Assembly: GCA_009760855.2 (NCBI GenBank)
Contig: WPIO01000069.1
Coordinates: 60,001 to 124,000 of the forward strand
Direction: 5' to 3'
Source: Cristatella mucedo
Taxonomy: Eukaryota > Bryozoa > Phylactolaemata > Cristatellidae
DNA: 64,000 bases
Made by a program: the position numbers and the translations under genes. Shown here one piece after another: positions 10,626-20,559 of the stretch (its first letter is position 1; every line of letters starts with the position of its first letter). Below the pieces are notes generated by a model. It made no database searches, had not been told where the DNA came from, and was given only the letters and a program-made list of their open reading frames with translations.

Positions 10626-11070
10626 TAAGGATAATTATAATCGCTTTAACCATCTTGTATACGAGATGTGAACGTGTGGGTTTGATGAGTGCATTGACTT
10701 TTAGTTATGAATTTTTTTCTAGATTTGAAATTCTGACATCCTTAACCTACAAATGCATGTTTTCACATTCTTTCTTATCTTAAAAAACATGCGAGGTGTG
10801 TTTAGGTAAAGTAATCCATAATTCATCATAGACATTTAACCATCACTTGCAAAGTCAGTTTCATTCTCATCCTTATCACAGCAAAAGACATAAATTGTAT
10901 CATCTTATGGCTGGAGGTTGACACCTGATCGAGAATAATAATGTTTTTTAGCGTGAAATGTCTCTTAAATTTCTACATATTATAGCTTCACTTTACATTA
11001 ATCATGGATTGCCAATCAAAGCCATAGAGTAAATGCAAAGGACGCCATTCAAAAACAAAATGAACAGAGA
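10626..11070. other. AT-rich spacer, nothing recognised
   Basis: There is no reading frame of note on either strand and no repeat match to other parts of the window. It lies between a retrotransposon fragment and the integrase relic. Confidence 0.4.
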
Positions 11071-11078
11071 TTGAAAAT

Positions 11079-11570
11079 ATGAATACAATGATGTCACCAC
11101 TAAATTTTTCAAGGATAGAAGTAAAACAAACTTGTAATGGTTATTTAAAGGTTACTATGGATAGTGATCAGAATGAAGCTGATCTGTACAATGGTAAAGG
11201 ACATAAGTACACATTTGCTGTTGATGTATCGACTTCGCGAATCCTTGTAAATGTACTACATCATTAAAGATAAAGATTGTGAAAGATGTGAGTAACATTT
11301 ACTCAAAAAGTAAACTAACGGTAGTGACTGTATATCTTGGAGTGCAGTTCAAAGGAGGATTGAAAGAGGAAATGGAATATCATAACGTGTCCTTTAGAGA
11401 CCCGGTAACAAAGAAGAATGTAATTAATCTGTCTTTCAAACAGTTGGAAGGAGAAAATGGTGAAATACATAAACAGTTTATTAAGAAACTTGTGAAATTA
11501 ATAGATTTGTGAATGACTTGAACAATAACAAATATGCGACGATGGTTGACGGTTAAAAACTGGTAGGCAT
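11079..11570 (+). pseudogene. Polinton retroviral-type integrase (rve, RNase H fold), degenerate
   Basis: Two adjoining frames match the integrase at 18400-19270. First, EADLYNGKGHKYTFAVDVST (about 11170-11235) aligns with QADILYMP and GYKYALSVIDVAS. Second, SNIYSKSKL, then VYLGVQFKGGLKEEM, then FIKKLVKLIDL (11285-11512), aligns with IDIYSKGPL, VDPGSELKGEF and DNLPKMIDYL. The Asp of the first motif is kept, but VDPGSE has become VYLGVQ, so the second catalytic Asp is lost. The enzyme would insert element DNA into the genome. This copy is inactive. Confidence 0.7.
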
Positions 11571-11779
11571 GCTAGAAATAAAACAGGTATGTAAACCCGA
11601 ATGTAAAGGTGAAATACTTGTAGAAATAGTGTTGTATACCTGTTAGAAGATGGAGTGGGAGAGGCGAAAAGATAAGAAGAGGTAGAGATGCAAATTATTC
11701 GTTGAGGGCTCAAACAATTGTAAGAATAATGTTTTTGCGAGATGAGAAGATTAGATGTTTGGTAAATAACGTGAGTAGA

Positions 11780-12010
11780 AGCTTTTTAAGGGAAGAGAAA
11801 AGCGTGGTCATCCAAGGTTCTTGCAGAAATAATTAAATGATTGATTGTTTCCCGCAACTCATCTTGACTAACCACATAATCGGATAATGCGTTGATCAGC
11901 TTTTCTAATGAGCTTTCGTTGGCAAAAATTGTTGTGTGAGTTGCATTCCTAATGTGTGAAATGATGCTGTTTGCTTACTGTACCTATTAGAGAACGCACA
12001 CCAGCAAAAA
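11780..12010 (-). pseudogene. Relic of the Polinton small membrane-protein gene (C-terminal end)
   Basis: On the - strand a frame contains LEKLINALSDYVVSQDEL, followed by a Leu-Ile-rich end. The intact membrane-protein gene at 17995-18393 ends with IIFKITNALSDEEITKKEF. The shared NALSD and the helix after it, together with the same tail-to-tail placement beside the integrase, support the match. The membrane segments are not visible here. Short relics like this can mislead, so confidence is moderate. Confidence 0.45.
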
Positions 12011-12765
12011 ACTATTGAAACCGGACGAATTTAAGTAAATTCATTCACCTAAGAACTGATAATTTCGGTAATCAGACGTGTAAGGATGGTTTATAAATAA
12101 AGTATTCGTCGAGCTAACGCAACATTCTGCAAACGAAATGCCATCCTATGTTATCGTCTTCAGCTGTAAGGTAGGCATAGTTTTCTAAGAAAACTATTCT
12201 CTTGGGTTAGCTAAGGTCTTATTCTTTGTATTCTTCAACGCTAATTGCAAATAAAGTGATCGATAGAAAAATCAAAGGAAAGGGGAGAAACTTCATAAAT
12301 GTAGCTAGAATAAGGCATGGATTGTATGTCACAAATGCAATGACAGTATTTTAAGAAAAAAAAGTCTGGTAATATAGATAAATGTTAATAATCTGTAAGG
12401 TTGTAATGATTAGTCGATTCAAAAATGTAGTTTCGAGATGTGCATCAGGTTGATTAATTAAGTTGATATGTATGCCCATTAACGACTGTGAAGTAATATG
12501 AAAACGCAACGTCAGAGTTAGCCTGCGGTTGGTAATGTATTGTAATGTAATGCCTGTCCGTCTGTAACTCCGCAAAGTCAAAAAGACGATGCAGGTGGCA
12601 GGGTAGTTGTATATAGCTAACTCACAGCCTAAGGGGCTCTCGGTACGCATGACGTAGCCAACAGACTACGTCTCACGCAACAAAGAGAAAGTGGAAAGCA
12701 TAGCAGTCAGGAGAGAAGTTGAGGTAGTGAATAGCATGGAAGTAGCAGCTCAGGACAGAGATTTA
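12011..12765. other. Junction zone between the two Polintons
   Basis: At 12268-12325 a + strand piece reads KIKGKGRNFINVARIRHG and resembles KIKGKRTNFIKVAKIRHG at 13310-13372 inside the younger element, on the same strand. It is therefore a second copy of the region before polymerase B. The rest (12330-12765) has no gene I can recognise. The piece does not fit the mirrored order of the old element, so the junction is probably rearranged. Confidence 0.45.
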
Positions 12766-12975
12766 AAATGAATGGCATGTAGCCTGGGGCTCAATCGAAT
12801 GACGTCATCAATTAAACAAATCGTCCTCCGATAAACAATCTCGCTTCCGCTCGATCGTTTCTCATCGTCCAATATATTAAATGGCTGCCGTCATTCTCGA
12901 GACCCTATCCTCCATACCCTTTATTTTATATCTACTTAGAGTTGCTTAGGTTGATGTGACTATATAAGAGTAAAA
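12766..12975 (+). repeat. Left terminal inverted repeat
   Basis: Read rightward, this aligns with the reverse complement of 43785-44002. Shared blocks include AAATGAATGGCAT, TGACGTCATCAATTA, ACAAATCGTCCTCCGATAAA, ATGGCTGCCGTCAT, CTCGAGACCCTA and TATATCTACTTA. Identity is high to about 12935 and fades after that. The left copy has one ATTAA where the right has four in tandem. Confidence 0.85.
12800..12807 (+). promoter_or_regulatory. CRE-like palindrome TGACGTCA in left TIR
   Basis: The 8-bp palindrome is the consensus for CREB/ATF family factors. It is kept in both inverted repeats (the other is at 43970-43977) although nearby bases differ. Function is inferred only; it could be part of a terminal promoter driving the inward-facing genes. 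Confidence 0.4.
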
Positions 12976-13027
12976 ACTAGTTGCAAATAATTCAATATTT
13001 AACTTAATAAATTTTCTGTCTTTATAT

Positions 13028-13339
13028 ATGTCTCAAAACATTGATAACTTTATGCGACGGGAGGGTGAATCATTTAGCGAACATGCAAAACGTATTAGAG
13101 AAGAGGTAAGAAATCGTACAGGTCTTCTTCCAAAATATCCTTTCTCAAAAGACAGCGTAGATGCAATGATTTCAAGTCTACGAACACTAATAGCTATAAA
13201 ACTAGATAATCCTATTGCTAAGAAAACCGTTAAGCCTAACAGAGGACGGTCTTTTGATAGAGAATCCAAGAGGTTAATGAAAATACAAGAAACAGGTTGT
13301 TTTTTAGGAAAATTAAAGGAAAGAGGACAAATTTCATAA
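13028..13339 (+). CDS. Small basic protein at the left end, before polymerase B
   Basis: The open frame of 103 codons begins with ATG at 13028, about 50 bases inside the inverted repeat, and is the first gene of the element. It is rich in Arg and Lys, with FSEHAKRIREEVRNRT near residues 16-30 and a basic stretch near 75-85. No membrane segment is seen. At about 13310 a second frame (KIKGKRTNFIKVAKIRHG) takes over, which suggests a frameshift and that the gene once continued into the polymerase reading frame. It may therefore be the N-terminal region of the polymerase, possibly near the terminal-protein part, but that is a guess. Confidence 0.5.
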   Translation: MSQNIDNFMRREGESFSEHAKRIREEVRNRTGLLPKYPFSKDSVDAMISSLRTLIAIKLDNPIAKKTVKPNRGRSFDRESKRLMKIQETGCFLGKLKERGQIS

Positions 13340-16300
13340 AAGTAGCTAAAATAAGGCATGGTAAATTCTTATATTATGAATATATTGGACTAGAAAAGAG
13401 TGTAATTGATTTTGATTTAATATATGATAAGATTTGAGCAGAACTGAAATTAGTTATTAAAGAATTACTTAAAAGCCAGAGTGACATAAAAATGATCCTT
13501 TTTATTTCGCTTATTTTAGCTTCAGAAAGCGGTGCGTTTAATTATCAACCATTTGCAGGAGTAAGTAATTCAAAAATAAATAGAGTTTCAGATAATGATA
13601 GAGCTAGTTTGGTTTAGTGGTTAAGGTGCTCGCCCCGACCAAGGTCTGACTGAGGTCGTGGGCTCGAGCCCCGAGGCATGTGCGAAGCGCCTGTAAAGAG
13701 ATTAAGTTCTCTTGGGGCGCTATATAAATGAATTTTATTTATTTATTTAGAATAACTAGAATGAAATTTGCATCTTTTAAAAATGAAGTAGAGGAATGGT
13801 TAGAAAGAGGTTCTAATTGGATTAGAGTTGGCATTAATGCTATTTATGCAAAGTTTTCTTATTTTCGTCATAAATTCGATGGTAGTTATTTACCAATGCC
13901 AGAAGGATTAGAAAAGAAGAGATCAACAATTAATATAAAGAATGAATCAGATAATCTTTGTGCTTTATGGTGTATGTTAAGGTTTCTTCACTGGAGAGAT
14001 AATCATCCAGAATCTATTGCTGATTTAAAAGAAATATTACATGAGAAATATTCACAGTATCTAAAGAGAATAGAAGATTTGTTTCATGTTAAGGAAAATT
14101 ATCCTTCAAACGTATTAAATTTTGTTGACATTCCTCATTTATCCGAATTATTTAACATAACTATTAAAGTTTACGAATATGATAATAAAATTCCAAGTTC
14201 ACTTATAGTAGTTGATGAGGAGAAAATAAGCATTTGGATCTTCTTTTGCATAGCACACCAAATAAACACAACTTTCATTACGTAATTATTTAAAACTTTA
14301 ATGGTTTGTGCAGAAGTAGCAAAGGATATGGAACACAGCTTACTTGTAAAAGATGTTTGTGTAGATCTACTCTAAGGGTGAATTAGAATCACATGTCGAT
14401 GCTTGCAAACGTGGAAATAATGGTAAATCTAGAATAAGAATGCCAAGTGCAGATAGTAAAAAAGGAGATACATGTTATTTTAGAGATTATGCTAAGACGT
14501 TATGGTGTCTTTATGTTGCCTACGCCGACTTTGAAGGTTTACTTACAAGCGTTTAAAAAAACCAATAAAGAAAATCCTACGACTCCACAAGGTACTTTTC
14601 AAAAGCATATTCCTTATTCATCTGCTTATACTATTATTGATTATGAAGAAAAATAAAGAACATTTAAATTATTCAACGGTTCAAATAATGTTGGAAATCT
14701 ATTAAAAAGTTTGTTAGAAGAAGTTGAAATAATAAAAAATGAAATGAAACCTATTCTTGATAACTTAAATAAATTTGATTCTAGTAATTAAAAAAAAAGA
14801 TAAAGAAGATTTTGGTACTGCAACTGTTTGTTACATTTGCGATTTATATTTAAATGGAGATTAAATTTTAGATCATTGTCATTAAACAGGAAAGTATAGA
14901 GGAGCTGCTCATAATGCTTGCAACTTAAATCTCAGCATTAATCCCAAGAAGTTTAAACTTCCAGTATTTACTCACAACTTAAAAGGTTACGATTCACATT
15001 TATTCGTACAAGAGTTTCAAGATTTAAAACTAGATAAAAAAGTTATTGCCAATAACATGGAGATATATATAAACATTGAAATTGGTTCACTTACTTTTAA
15101 AGACTCTTTACAAATGTTGCAAAAAGGCTTAGCAGACCTTGTCAATAATGTTCTTAAATCAGGAAAACCATTAGAACAAACAAGAAAATGCTTTCCTATG
15201 TTGGATGATAATGAATTCGATCTAATAAAAGAAAAAGGTATATTGCCCTATGAGTATATAGACTCATTTTCAAGACTAGATGAAAAGTCACTACCCCCAA
15301 TTAAAAGATTTTAAAGCACATTAAATGATACAGACATAGATGAAAAAGATTATGATTGTGTTAGGAAAGTTTGGACATTGATGAAAAAAATAGATCCTAA
15401 TACAGAAGATACATTAGGAAAGTACAGCGATATTTATCTAACTATGGACGTTCTTCTACTGGCCGATGCATTTCAACATTTTCGGCATTTATCAAAGAAA
15501 ATTGATAGTTTAGATCCTGCCAATTTCCTTACAGCACCAGGTTTAACTTGGTTTGCAGGTTTGGGATTTTCAAAGGTTAAACTAGATTTATTAACAAACT
15601 TTGAACATTTTGACTCCTTTGAAAGCGCAATTAGAGGAGGAATAACGCAAGCATCATGTAGATATATTAAAGCAAACAATGAGATGGCTTCTAATTATGA
15701 TAGTACGAAAGAAAAGAGTTAGTTACTTTATGTTGATGCAAATTCATTATATGCTAAAGCAATGACACAACCACTTCCAATTTATAATTTCAAATTTTTA
15801 AATAGTAAACAATTAAAAATTTTCCAACTAAAAAGATATTATCATTAAGAGAATATGCTGAAACTGGTTATGCTTTTGAAGTAGATATGCACTGTCCTGA
15901 TGAATTACATGATATTTATTCTGATTATCCTATTCTACCAATTCGAAGGAAAGTAGATGTTGAAGGATACTCTGATTATCAAAAGAAAACATTACTAAAA
16001 GACGATGAGAAAAAATAGATGATTGCAAAAGCAAAGTATAAAAACTGATTGTTGATTTAGAACCAAAAGTTAAATATGTTATTCATTATAGAAGTCAACA
16101 ACTTGCAATTGAAAGAGGATATGTATTAACGAAGATACATAGAGTAATGAGTTTTACACAAAGTAGGTGGTTGAGTGGACATATAGTTAATAACATTGAA
16201 AGAAGAAAAGTAGCAAAGGATGAGTTTGAAAAAACATATTATAAACTCCAAAACAATGCATTCTTTGGAAAGACAATAGAAAATGTTAGAAATGAGTAAA

Positions 16301-17060
16301 AATTGAATTGTTTGACCTAAAATATGACAAGGATGTTCTAGTTTCAGATAAAAGAGTAAGGAGTGCAAGGTTTAAAGACAGAAGGTTCTTTAATTGAGAT
16401 TTAGTTGGAATTGAAACAACAAAGGCAGAGATCTGTCTTGATAAACCAATTTATTTAGGTTTTACAATTCTAGATATTACAAAACTAATATTGCAAGACT
16501 TCTATTACAACACACTAAAAGATTACTATAATGATAAATTACCACTGGCATATACTGATATTGATTCTTTGGTAATGCGACTAAATACTGATAATGTTTA
16601 AAGAGATTTTGAAATACCCTAAGAATCAAGATATATGGAAAGTAAGAGCTGAAAAGATTATACCTGCTAATAAGGAAAGTTTAGGAAAGTTCATAGATGA
16701 AATATGTGAAAAATATTCAGTAGATCCAAAAACAAAAGATTTCATTAAAGATGAAAAAGGTGTTATGATTAAAAAATTAATTGTACTTGATGAGGGTGTT
16801 TTCTTAAGACTAAAATTGTATTCAATGCAGATAGCTATTAAGAAACATAAAGGAATATAAGTTAAATCTGCAGTTAAAAAAGCAACAATAACAAAGAAAG
16901 ATGTAGTAGAAAAATGATTGACACATTCTGATTATGTTGAATGTCTTAAAACTGGATATGATGTTTATTGAAATCAATCAAGATTTCAATCTGAAAACGA
17001 TCACATTTATACTGTAACACAATCTAAAAAAGCACAATCAGAATTTGACTCAAAACGATG
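13340..17060 (+). pseudogene. Polinton protein-primed DNA polymerase B, left copy
   Basis: It replicates the element from protein-primed ends. An N-terminal part (INIKNESDNLCALWCMLR, about 13930-13985) is typical of Polinton polymerases, followed by a zinc-finger-like CKRC. Exonuclease motif I is YADFEG (about 14518) and motif II is HNLKGYDSH (about 14980). Then come DVLLLADAF (15449), polymerase motif A DANSLYAKAM (about 15735), NAFFGKTIENVR (16255) and motif C YTDIDSL (about 16552), where Ile replaces the usual Thr. The C-terminal end KKAQSEFDSKR is present at 17028. It spans about 1100 codons, near family length. Stops at 15314 and 15720 and frameshifts near 14250 and 16590 inactivate it, besides the SINE. 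The retrotransposon at 17061 lies just past its end. Confidence 0.9.
13603..13749 (+). mobile_element. tRNA-headed SINE with a CR1/L2-type tail
   Basis: The head has an A-box-like stretch (TTTAGTGGTTAAGGTGCTCG, 13612-13631) and a B-box-like stretch (GGGCTCGAGCCCC, around 13660-13672), as in RNA polymerase III promoters of tRNA-derived SINEs. The tail is AGCGCCTGTAAAGAGATTAA, then GTTCTCTTGGGGCGC and an ATTTATTTATTT run. This tail resembles the retrotransposon tails in this window, so the SINE probably borrows the CR1/L2 machinery. It interrupts the polymerase gene at its N-terminal side. Confidence 0.75.
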
Positions 17061-17787
17061 TTAATAATAATAATAATAATAATAATGTACTTGATAAAGC
17101 GCTTCAGAGAACTTAATCTCTTTCTAGGCGCTTTTCATTTGCTGCAAAGAGAAATGCAATTGAAAGGTAAGTAAAATCATGCTTGAAAACAAAATGAATA
17201 ATATGGTTAGGGGTGACATGCTCAGGGTCAGCATGCAAATGTGGTTAGTGGCAGCATGCACACTGTCAGCACGCATAAGCACGTGAAGGACGAATCAGAG
17301 GGACCCACTAAATGCTGTCCTAAATAGGTGTGTTTTTAAGTTCCTTTTAAATGTGGTCAGGTCAGAGGATGTTCTGACGCAGGTCGGGAGGGAGTTCCAG
17401 GCTTTGGGAGCATACGAACTAAATGCACGGTCTCCAAAGGATTTGAGGTTTGTACGAGGTATCGGTAGACTGTTGGATTCCGAAAAGCGGGTGGTACGAT
17501 GCTTGGCCGGATGGGGGAGTATATCAGAGAGATAGGCTGGAGCCATAGCATGAAGGGACCTAAAAGTGAGCGACAAAACCTTGAAGTCAATCCGTTGCTT
17601 GACTGGTAGCCAGTGCAGGTCGGCGAGAAGAGAAGTAATGTGGCAAACTGCGAAGCTTACGACAGACAAGCCTAGCTGCAGAGTTTTGCACCAGCTGCAA
17701 TCACCTGATCGCACGTGCTGGTAGGCCAGTAAGCAGTGAGTTGCAGAAGTCGAGACGAGATGTCACGAATGCATGGACCAACTTGAC
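17061..17787 (-). mobile_element. CR1/L2-like retrotransposon, 5'-truncated, minus strand
   Basis: It begins with a clean run of AATAAT units and reads leftward through the tail hairpin, 3' UTR and the C-terminal coding part (LHWLPVKQRIDFKVLS, APAYLSDILPH, SYAPKAWNSLP). One frameshift lies near 17645. It inserted directly after the last codons of the left polymerase. Confidence 0.9.
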
Positions 17788-17994
17788 TATTTAATAATAT
17801 GTGGAACATTATCAAATTTTAAATAAAAATAATGAAGAAATCTATTAGGAATTAAATTATTTGATTTTTAATTAGGGAAACGTGGTTCATTTTTAATCAT
17901 TATCAATCTATTTAGACTTAAGCTTGTACTATATTTATCAACTTTTGTATCAAGATTTTCTTGTTGCAGGATTGCTTCCATTGATATATAGAGA

Positions 17995-18393
17995 ATGGCA
18001 GATTTAAGAAAAATTGTTGTTATTAAAAGATATGAAGAAACTATTCAATATAATACAAAAGTTAGATCATGTCTAACAAAATTAACAAGAACTAGATATG
18101 CAATTAAACTTTTAAATATAGTAATAGCATTTGGAGTAACTGTTTCTAGTACTTATATTCAAGCAATTCCAGCTATTAGTCACGTTGTCTTTTTCTTTTC
18201 AGCACTATTTGTAATGTTTGTAACAGTTGATAGTGTACTAGCAGAAACAGATAAACGTAAAATAAATGCTTTATATTATAATTCTGAAATTATCTTCAAG
18301 ATTACTAATGCTTTATCTGATGAGGAAATTACAAAAAAAGAATTTGAAGGACTTATATTGGAAAGTTCACAAAATGAAATTAACGTTGTTTAA
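17995..18393 (+). CDS. Small membrane protein, 132 aa
   Basis: This frame is intact from ATG to TAA. It has a basic N-terminal part (about 1-35), two adjoining hydrophobic segments at about residues 38-56 and 60-82, separated by a short Pro-containing turn, and a charged, probably helical C-terminal tail. This suggests a two-pass membrane protein with both ends on the same side. It lies between polymerase and integrase and converges on the integrase. A relic of the same gene sits beside the old integrase at about 11.8-12.0 kb, so the gene belongs to the element. I do not recognise the family. Being intact among broken genes, it may be younger, or short enough to have escaped mutation. Confidence 0.7.
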   Translation: MADLRKIVVIKRYEETIQYNTKVRSCLTKLTRTRYAIKLLNIVIAFGVTVSSTYIQAIPAISHVVFFFSALFVMFVTVDSVLAETDKRKINALYYNSEIIFKITNALSDEEITKKEFEGLILESSQNEINVV

Positions 18394-18395
18394 TA

Positions 18396-19270
18396 ACTTG
18401 TAACTCCTCTCTAACAAAACTTCTTTTAACATCATTTACCCAAAAACGTGATGGTCGTTCTCGCATACCATCATTCTAACAATATTATGTTTAGTCAAAC
18501 TCCATATTGGATTTGTAGCTCTTCTTTTTTCATCTTCTCCCTCAGCTGGTTCTCATAAATATCGAACACTTGTTCCTAATTCTAATAGCTTTTCTTGTTC
18601 ACCTACTTTTCTATTGTATTTTTGTTTCTTTAGTTTCACTATTTCTTTTTTTATTGCTTTAACAGGTTTCTCACCAATCGCTCTTGTAGTATTACTATTT
18701 AGATAATCAATCATCTTTGGTAAATTATCAATCCACTCTTTGTTTCTAGTATAATCTCCTTTATTAATACTTTCTAATTCCTTTTCATACTGTACAATAA
18801 ATGCTCTCTCAGCTACTGTTGTATTCATTCTTTCAACTAATGCAACACTCTTTTTAGTAGTACCTTCTATAACACGTGTTTCATGTCTTTTCATTTCTTT
18901 AGCAAACTCTCCTTTTAACTCTGATCCTGGATCTACTGTTATCTTTTAAGGCCATTTCAAAGGACCTTTACTATAAATATCTATTATTGCTTGTGTAGCT
19001 TCTGTAGAAGATTTTGTTTTAAGCGGTCTTGAATCTTTATATCTACTAGCAACATCAATAACACTCAAAGCATATTTATATCCAGAATCATTAGGCATAT
19101 ATAAAATGTCTGCTTGGTGGTTTTCATTTGGTTCAACTACATTAAAGAAACCTTTCAGAATATTCTTAGGTCTTGCTTTGAATACTTGACTTATATCTGA
19201 GTCAGGATTGAACTTACCTTCTTTATTTCTTTCTTTTAGAGTTAAAAACGACATTCTATAGAGAATGGAA
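18396..19270 (-). pseudogene. Polinton integrase (retroviral-type, DDE)
   Basis: The catalytic core is clear. QADILYMP carries the first Asp (about 19105) and is followed by GYKYALSVIDVASRYK. The second Asp is in VDPGSELKGEF (about 18930-18900), and the Glu lies in VERMN (about 18835). A basic C-terminal part follows, and FWVNDVKRSF near the end may be a chromodomain-like or DNA-binding tail. One TAA at about 18949 and one TGA at about 18557 interrupt an otherwise single frame, so few mutations separate it from an open gene. The N-terminal zinc-binding part is not visible; the likely start is a Met near 19256. It integrates linear element DNA into the host genome. Confidence 0.85.
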
Positions 19271-19700
19271 ATATTTTGCGATACTTTGTATATACATTTA
19301 ATGAAATTGAATACCTTGAAACAGGTCATCCTTATTGCAAACCTCCTAAAATAAAAAGACCGAAACACAAATATGAAATACGTTGTGATAAATAGAATTT
19401 AGATATGAGTGAATCAGAATTTGATTCAAGTCTTTCACATAAAAGTAAAATTATCATTTGTTCATACTGTAACATGAATTCTAATAACTATAAAAAAGAA
19501 AGACCAGCTAAATTATATTCTTTAGTAAAGAAACATTACAAAAGTGGATGTTATCCAACTTTAGGTATACATAGATGTTTAGAACATGAATCAATATGTG
19601 CTATTTCAAACTATTCCCACTTGTTAAAGGTAAGCATCAAGCAACAAAGTTAAAAGAGTCAATAGTTTTAATAGCTCATTTATACTTTTCAGGTGGGTAC
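19263..19700 (+). pseudogene. Unknown small Cys/His protein
   Basis: The + frame runs from about 19263, with one TAG at 19392, to 19652 and then shifts. It contains CSYCNMNS and later HYKSGCYPTLGIHRCLEH, a spacing of Cys and His that could bind zinc. It overlaps the start of the integrase on the other strand, so the two genes diverge. I do not recognise the family. A DNA-binding or regulatory role would fit its small size and zinc-type residues, but this is inference. Confidence 0.5.
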
Positions 19701-19779
19701 ATAGCTGACCAAGAGGTTTACCTTTAATTTCCCAAGGTTATCAATGAAGTAATACTAAGTTGGTAAACGACTGAAATAA

Positions 19780-20548
19780 GCATAATACTTTAAGTCTACA
19801 CCACTTGGAGAAGTATTTTTTGCACGTATTTCACCTGATACAACACTAGTATCTGTACTAGATCTAAGGAATACGCAATTACCTGCTCCAAAAACCATAA
19901 CATTCAGTTTCATAATTGGTAGTCAAGTCTTATTTGTCCATAAATAAGGCGTCGATAGATTTAGTATTGAATTTAATGCTTTAGGATCCATTGAAATTGA
20001 TATTACTTCTGTTATTTTCTTAACTGCTTTATCTACATAGTTCTTTGTTGCAAAATCAGAAGGATTAACAGGTTCTGCAACATTTGTTATTGAATTTCCA
20101 CTCATATTGATATTTTTTTTTGAAGGAAATGCTTTCAATAATACATCTCTTTTCATACCACCATAAGTAACACAGTAATCATCATTTAGAACCACTGGAT
20201 TGTTATTACCTGAATTCCAATAAGTAGATGCTACAGCAAAGCTATTCATGTTTAAATCTCTTAACATTGTATCACCAGTTTTGTAACATAGTTATTTACT
20301 TGACTAACATTTACTCCATCAGTAGGATTAATACCTGCACCAAGATAAGTAATAGGTTTACCAGCAAGATTCATTGTTGTTCCTGAATTATGAACAAATT
20401 TTGCATCTGCATAAGATTTTGTTACAGCATCAGAGTCATTAACAGGATCTGCTAAATTTAAAATTATATTTCCATTTGCATCAAGATCTGAAAGAATTAA
20501 ACCATTATTCTTTGATACATAGTCATCGTTATAAAACTTTCTGTTCAC
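19780..20548 (-). pseudogene. Fibre-like repeat protein, - strand copy
   Basis: The frame begins at about 20548 and carries at least four copies of a repeat with the form N-G-N-x-I, L-A-D-P-V-N, D-A-V-T-K-S-Y-A-D. The clearest are LDANGNIILNLADPVNDSDA (about 20490) and INMSGNSITNVAEPVNPSDF (about 20115). A frameshift near 20265 splits it, and stops follow at 19921. A non-repeat middle piece with YWNSGNNNPVV is shared with the old element. Repeats of this type are found in phage tail fibres and in fibres of large eukaryotic viruses, where they build trimeric shafts. A capsid fibre used for host binding is inferred. Confidence 0.65.
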
Positions 20549-20559
20549 CTACATAATTA

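Noticed and set aside
13728-13775. ATG at 13728 as the start of the left polymerase
   Set aside because: It lies in the SINE tail and its first codons come from the ATTT repeat; the polymerase reading frame predates the insertion and its real start is further upstream or lost.
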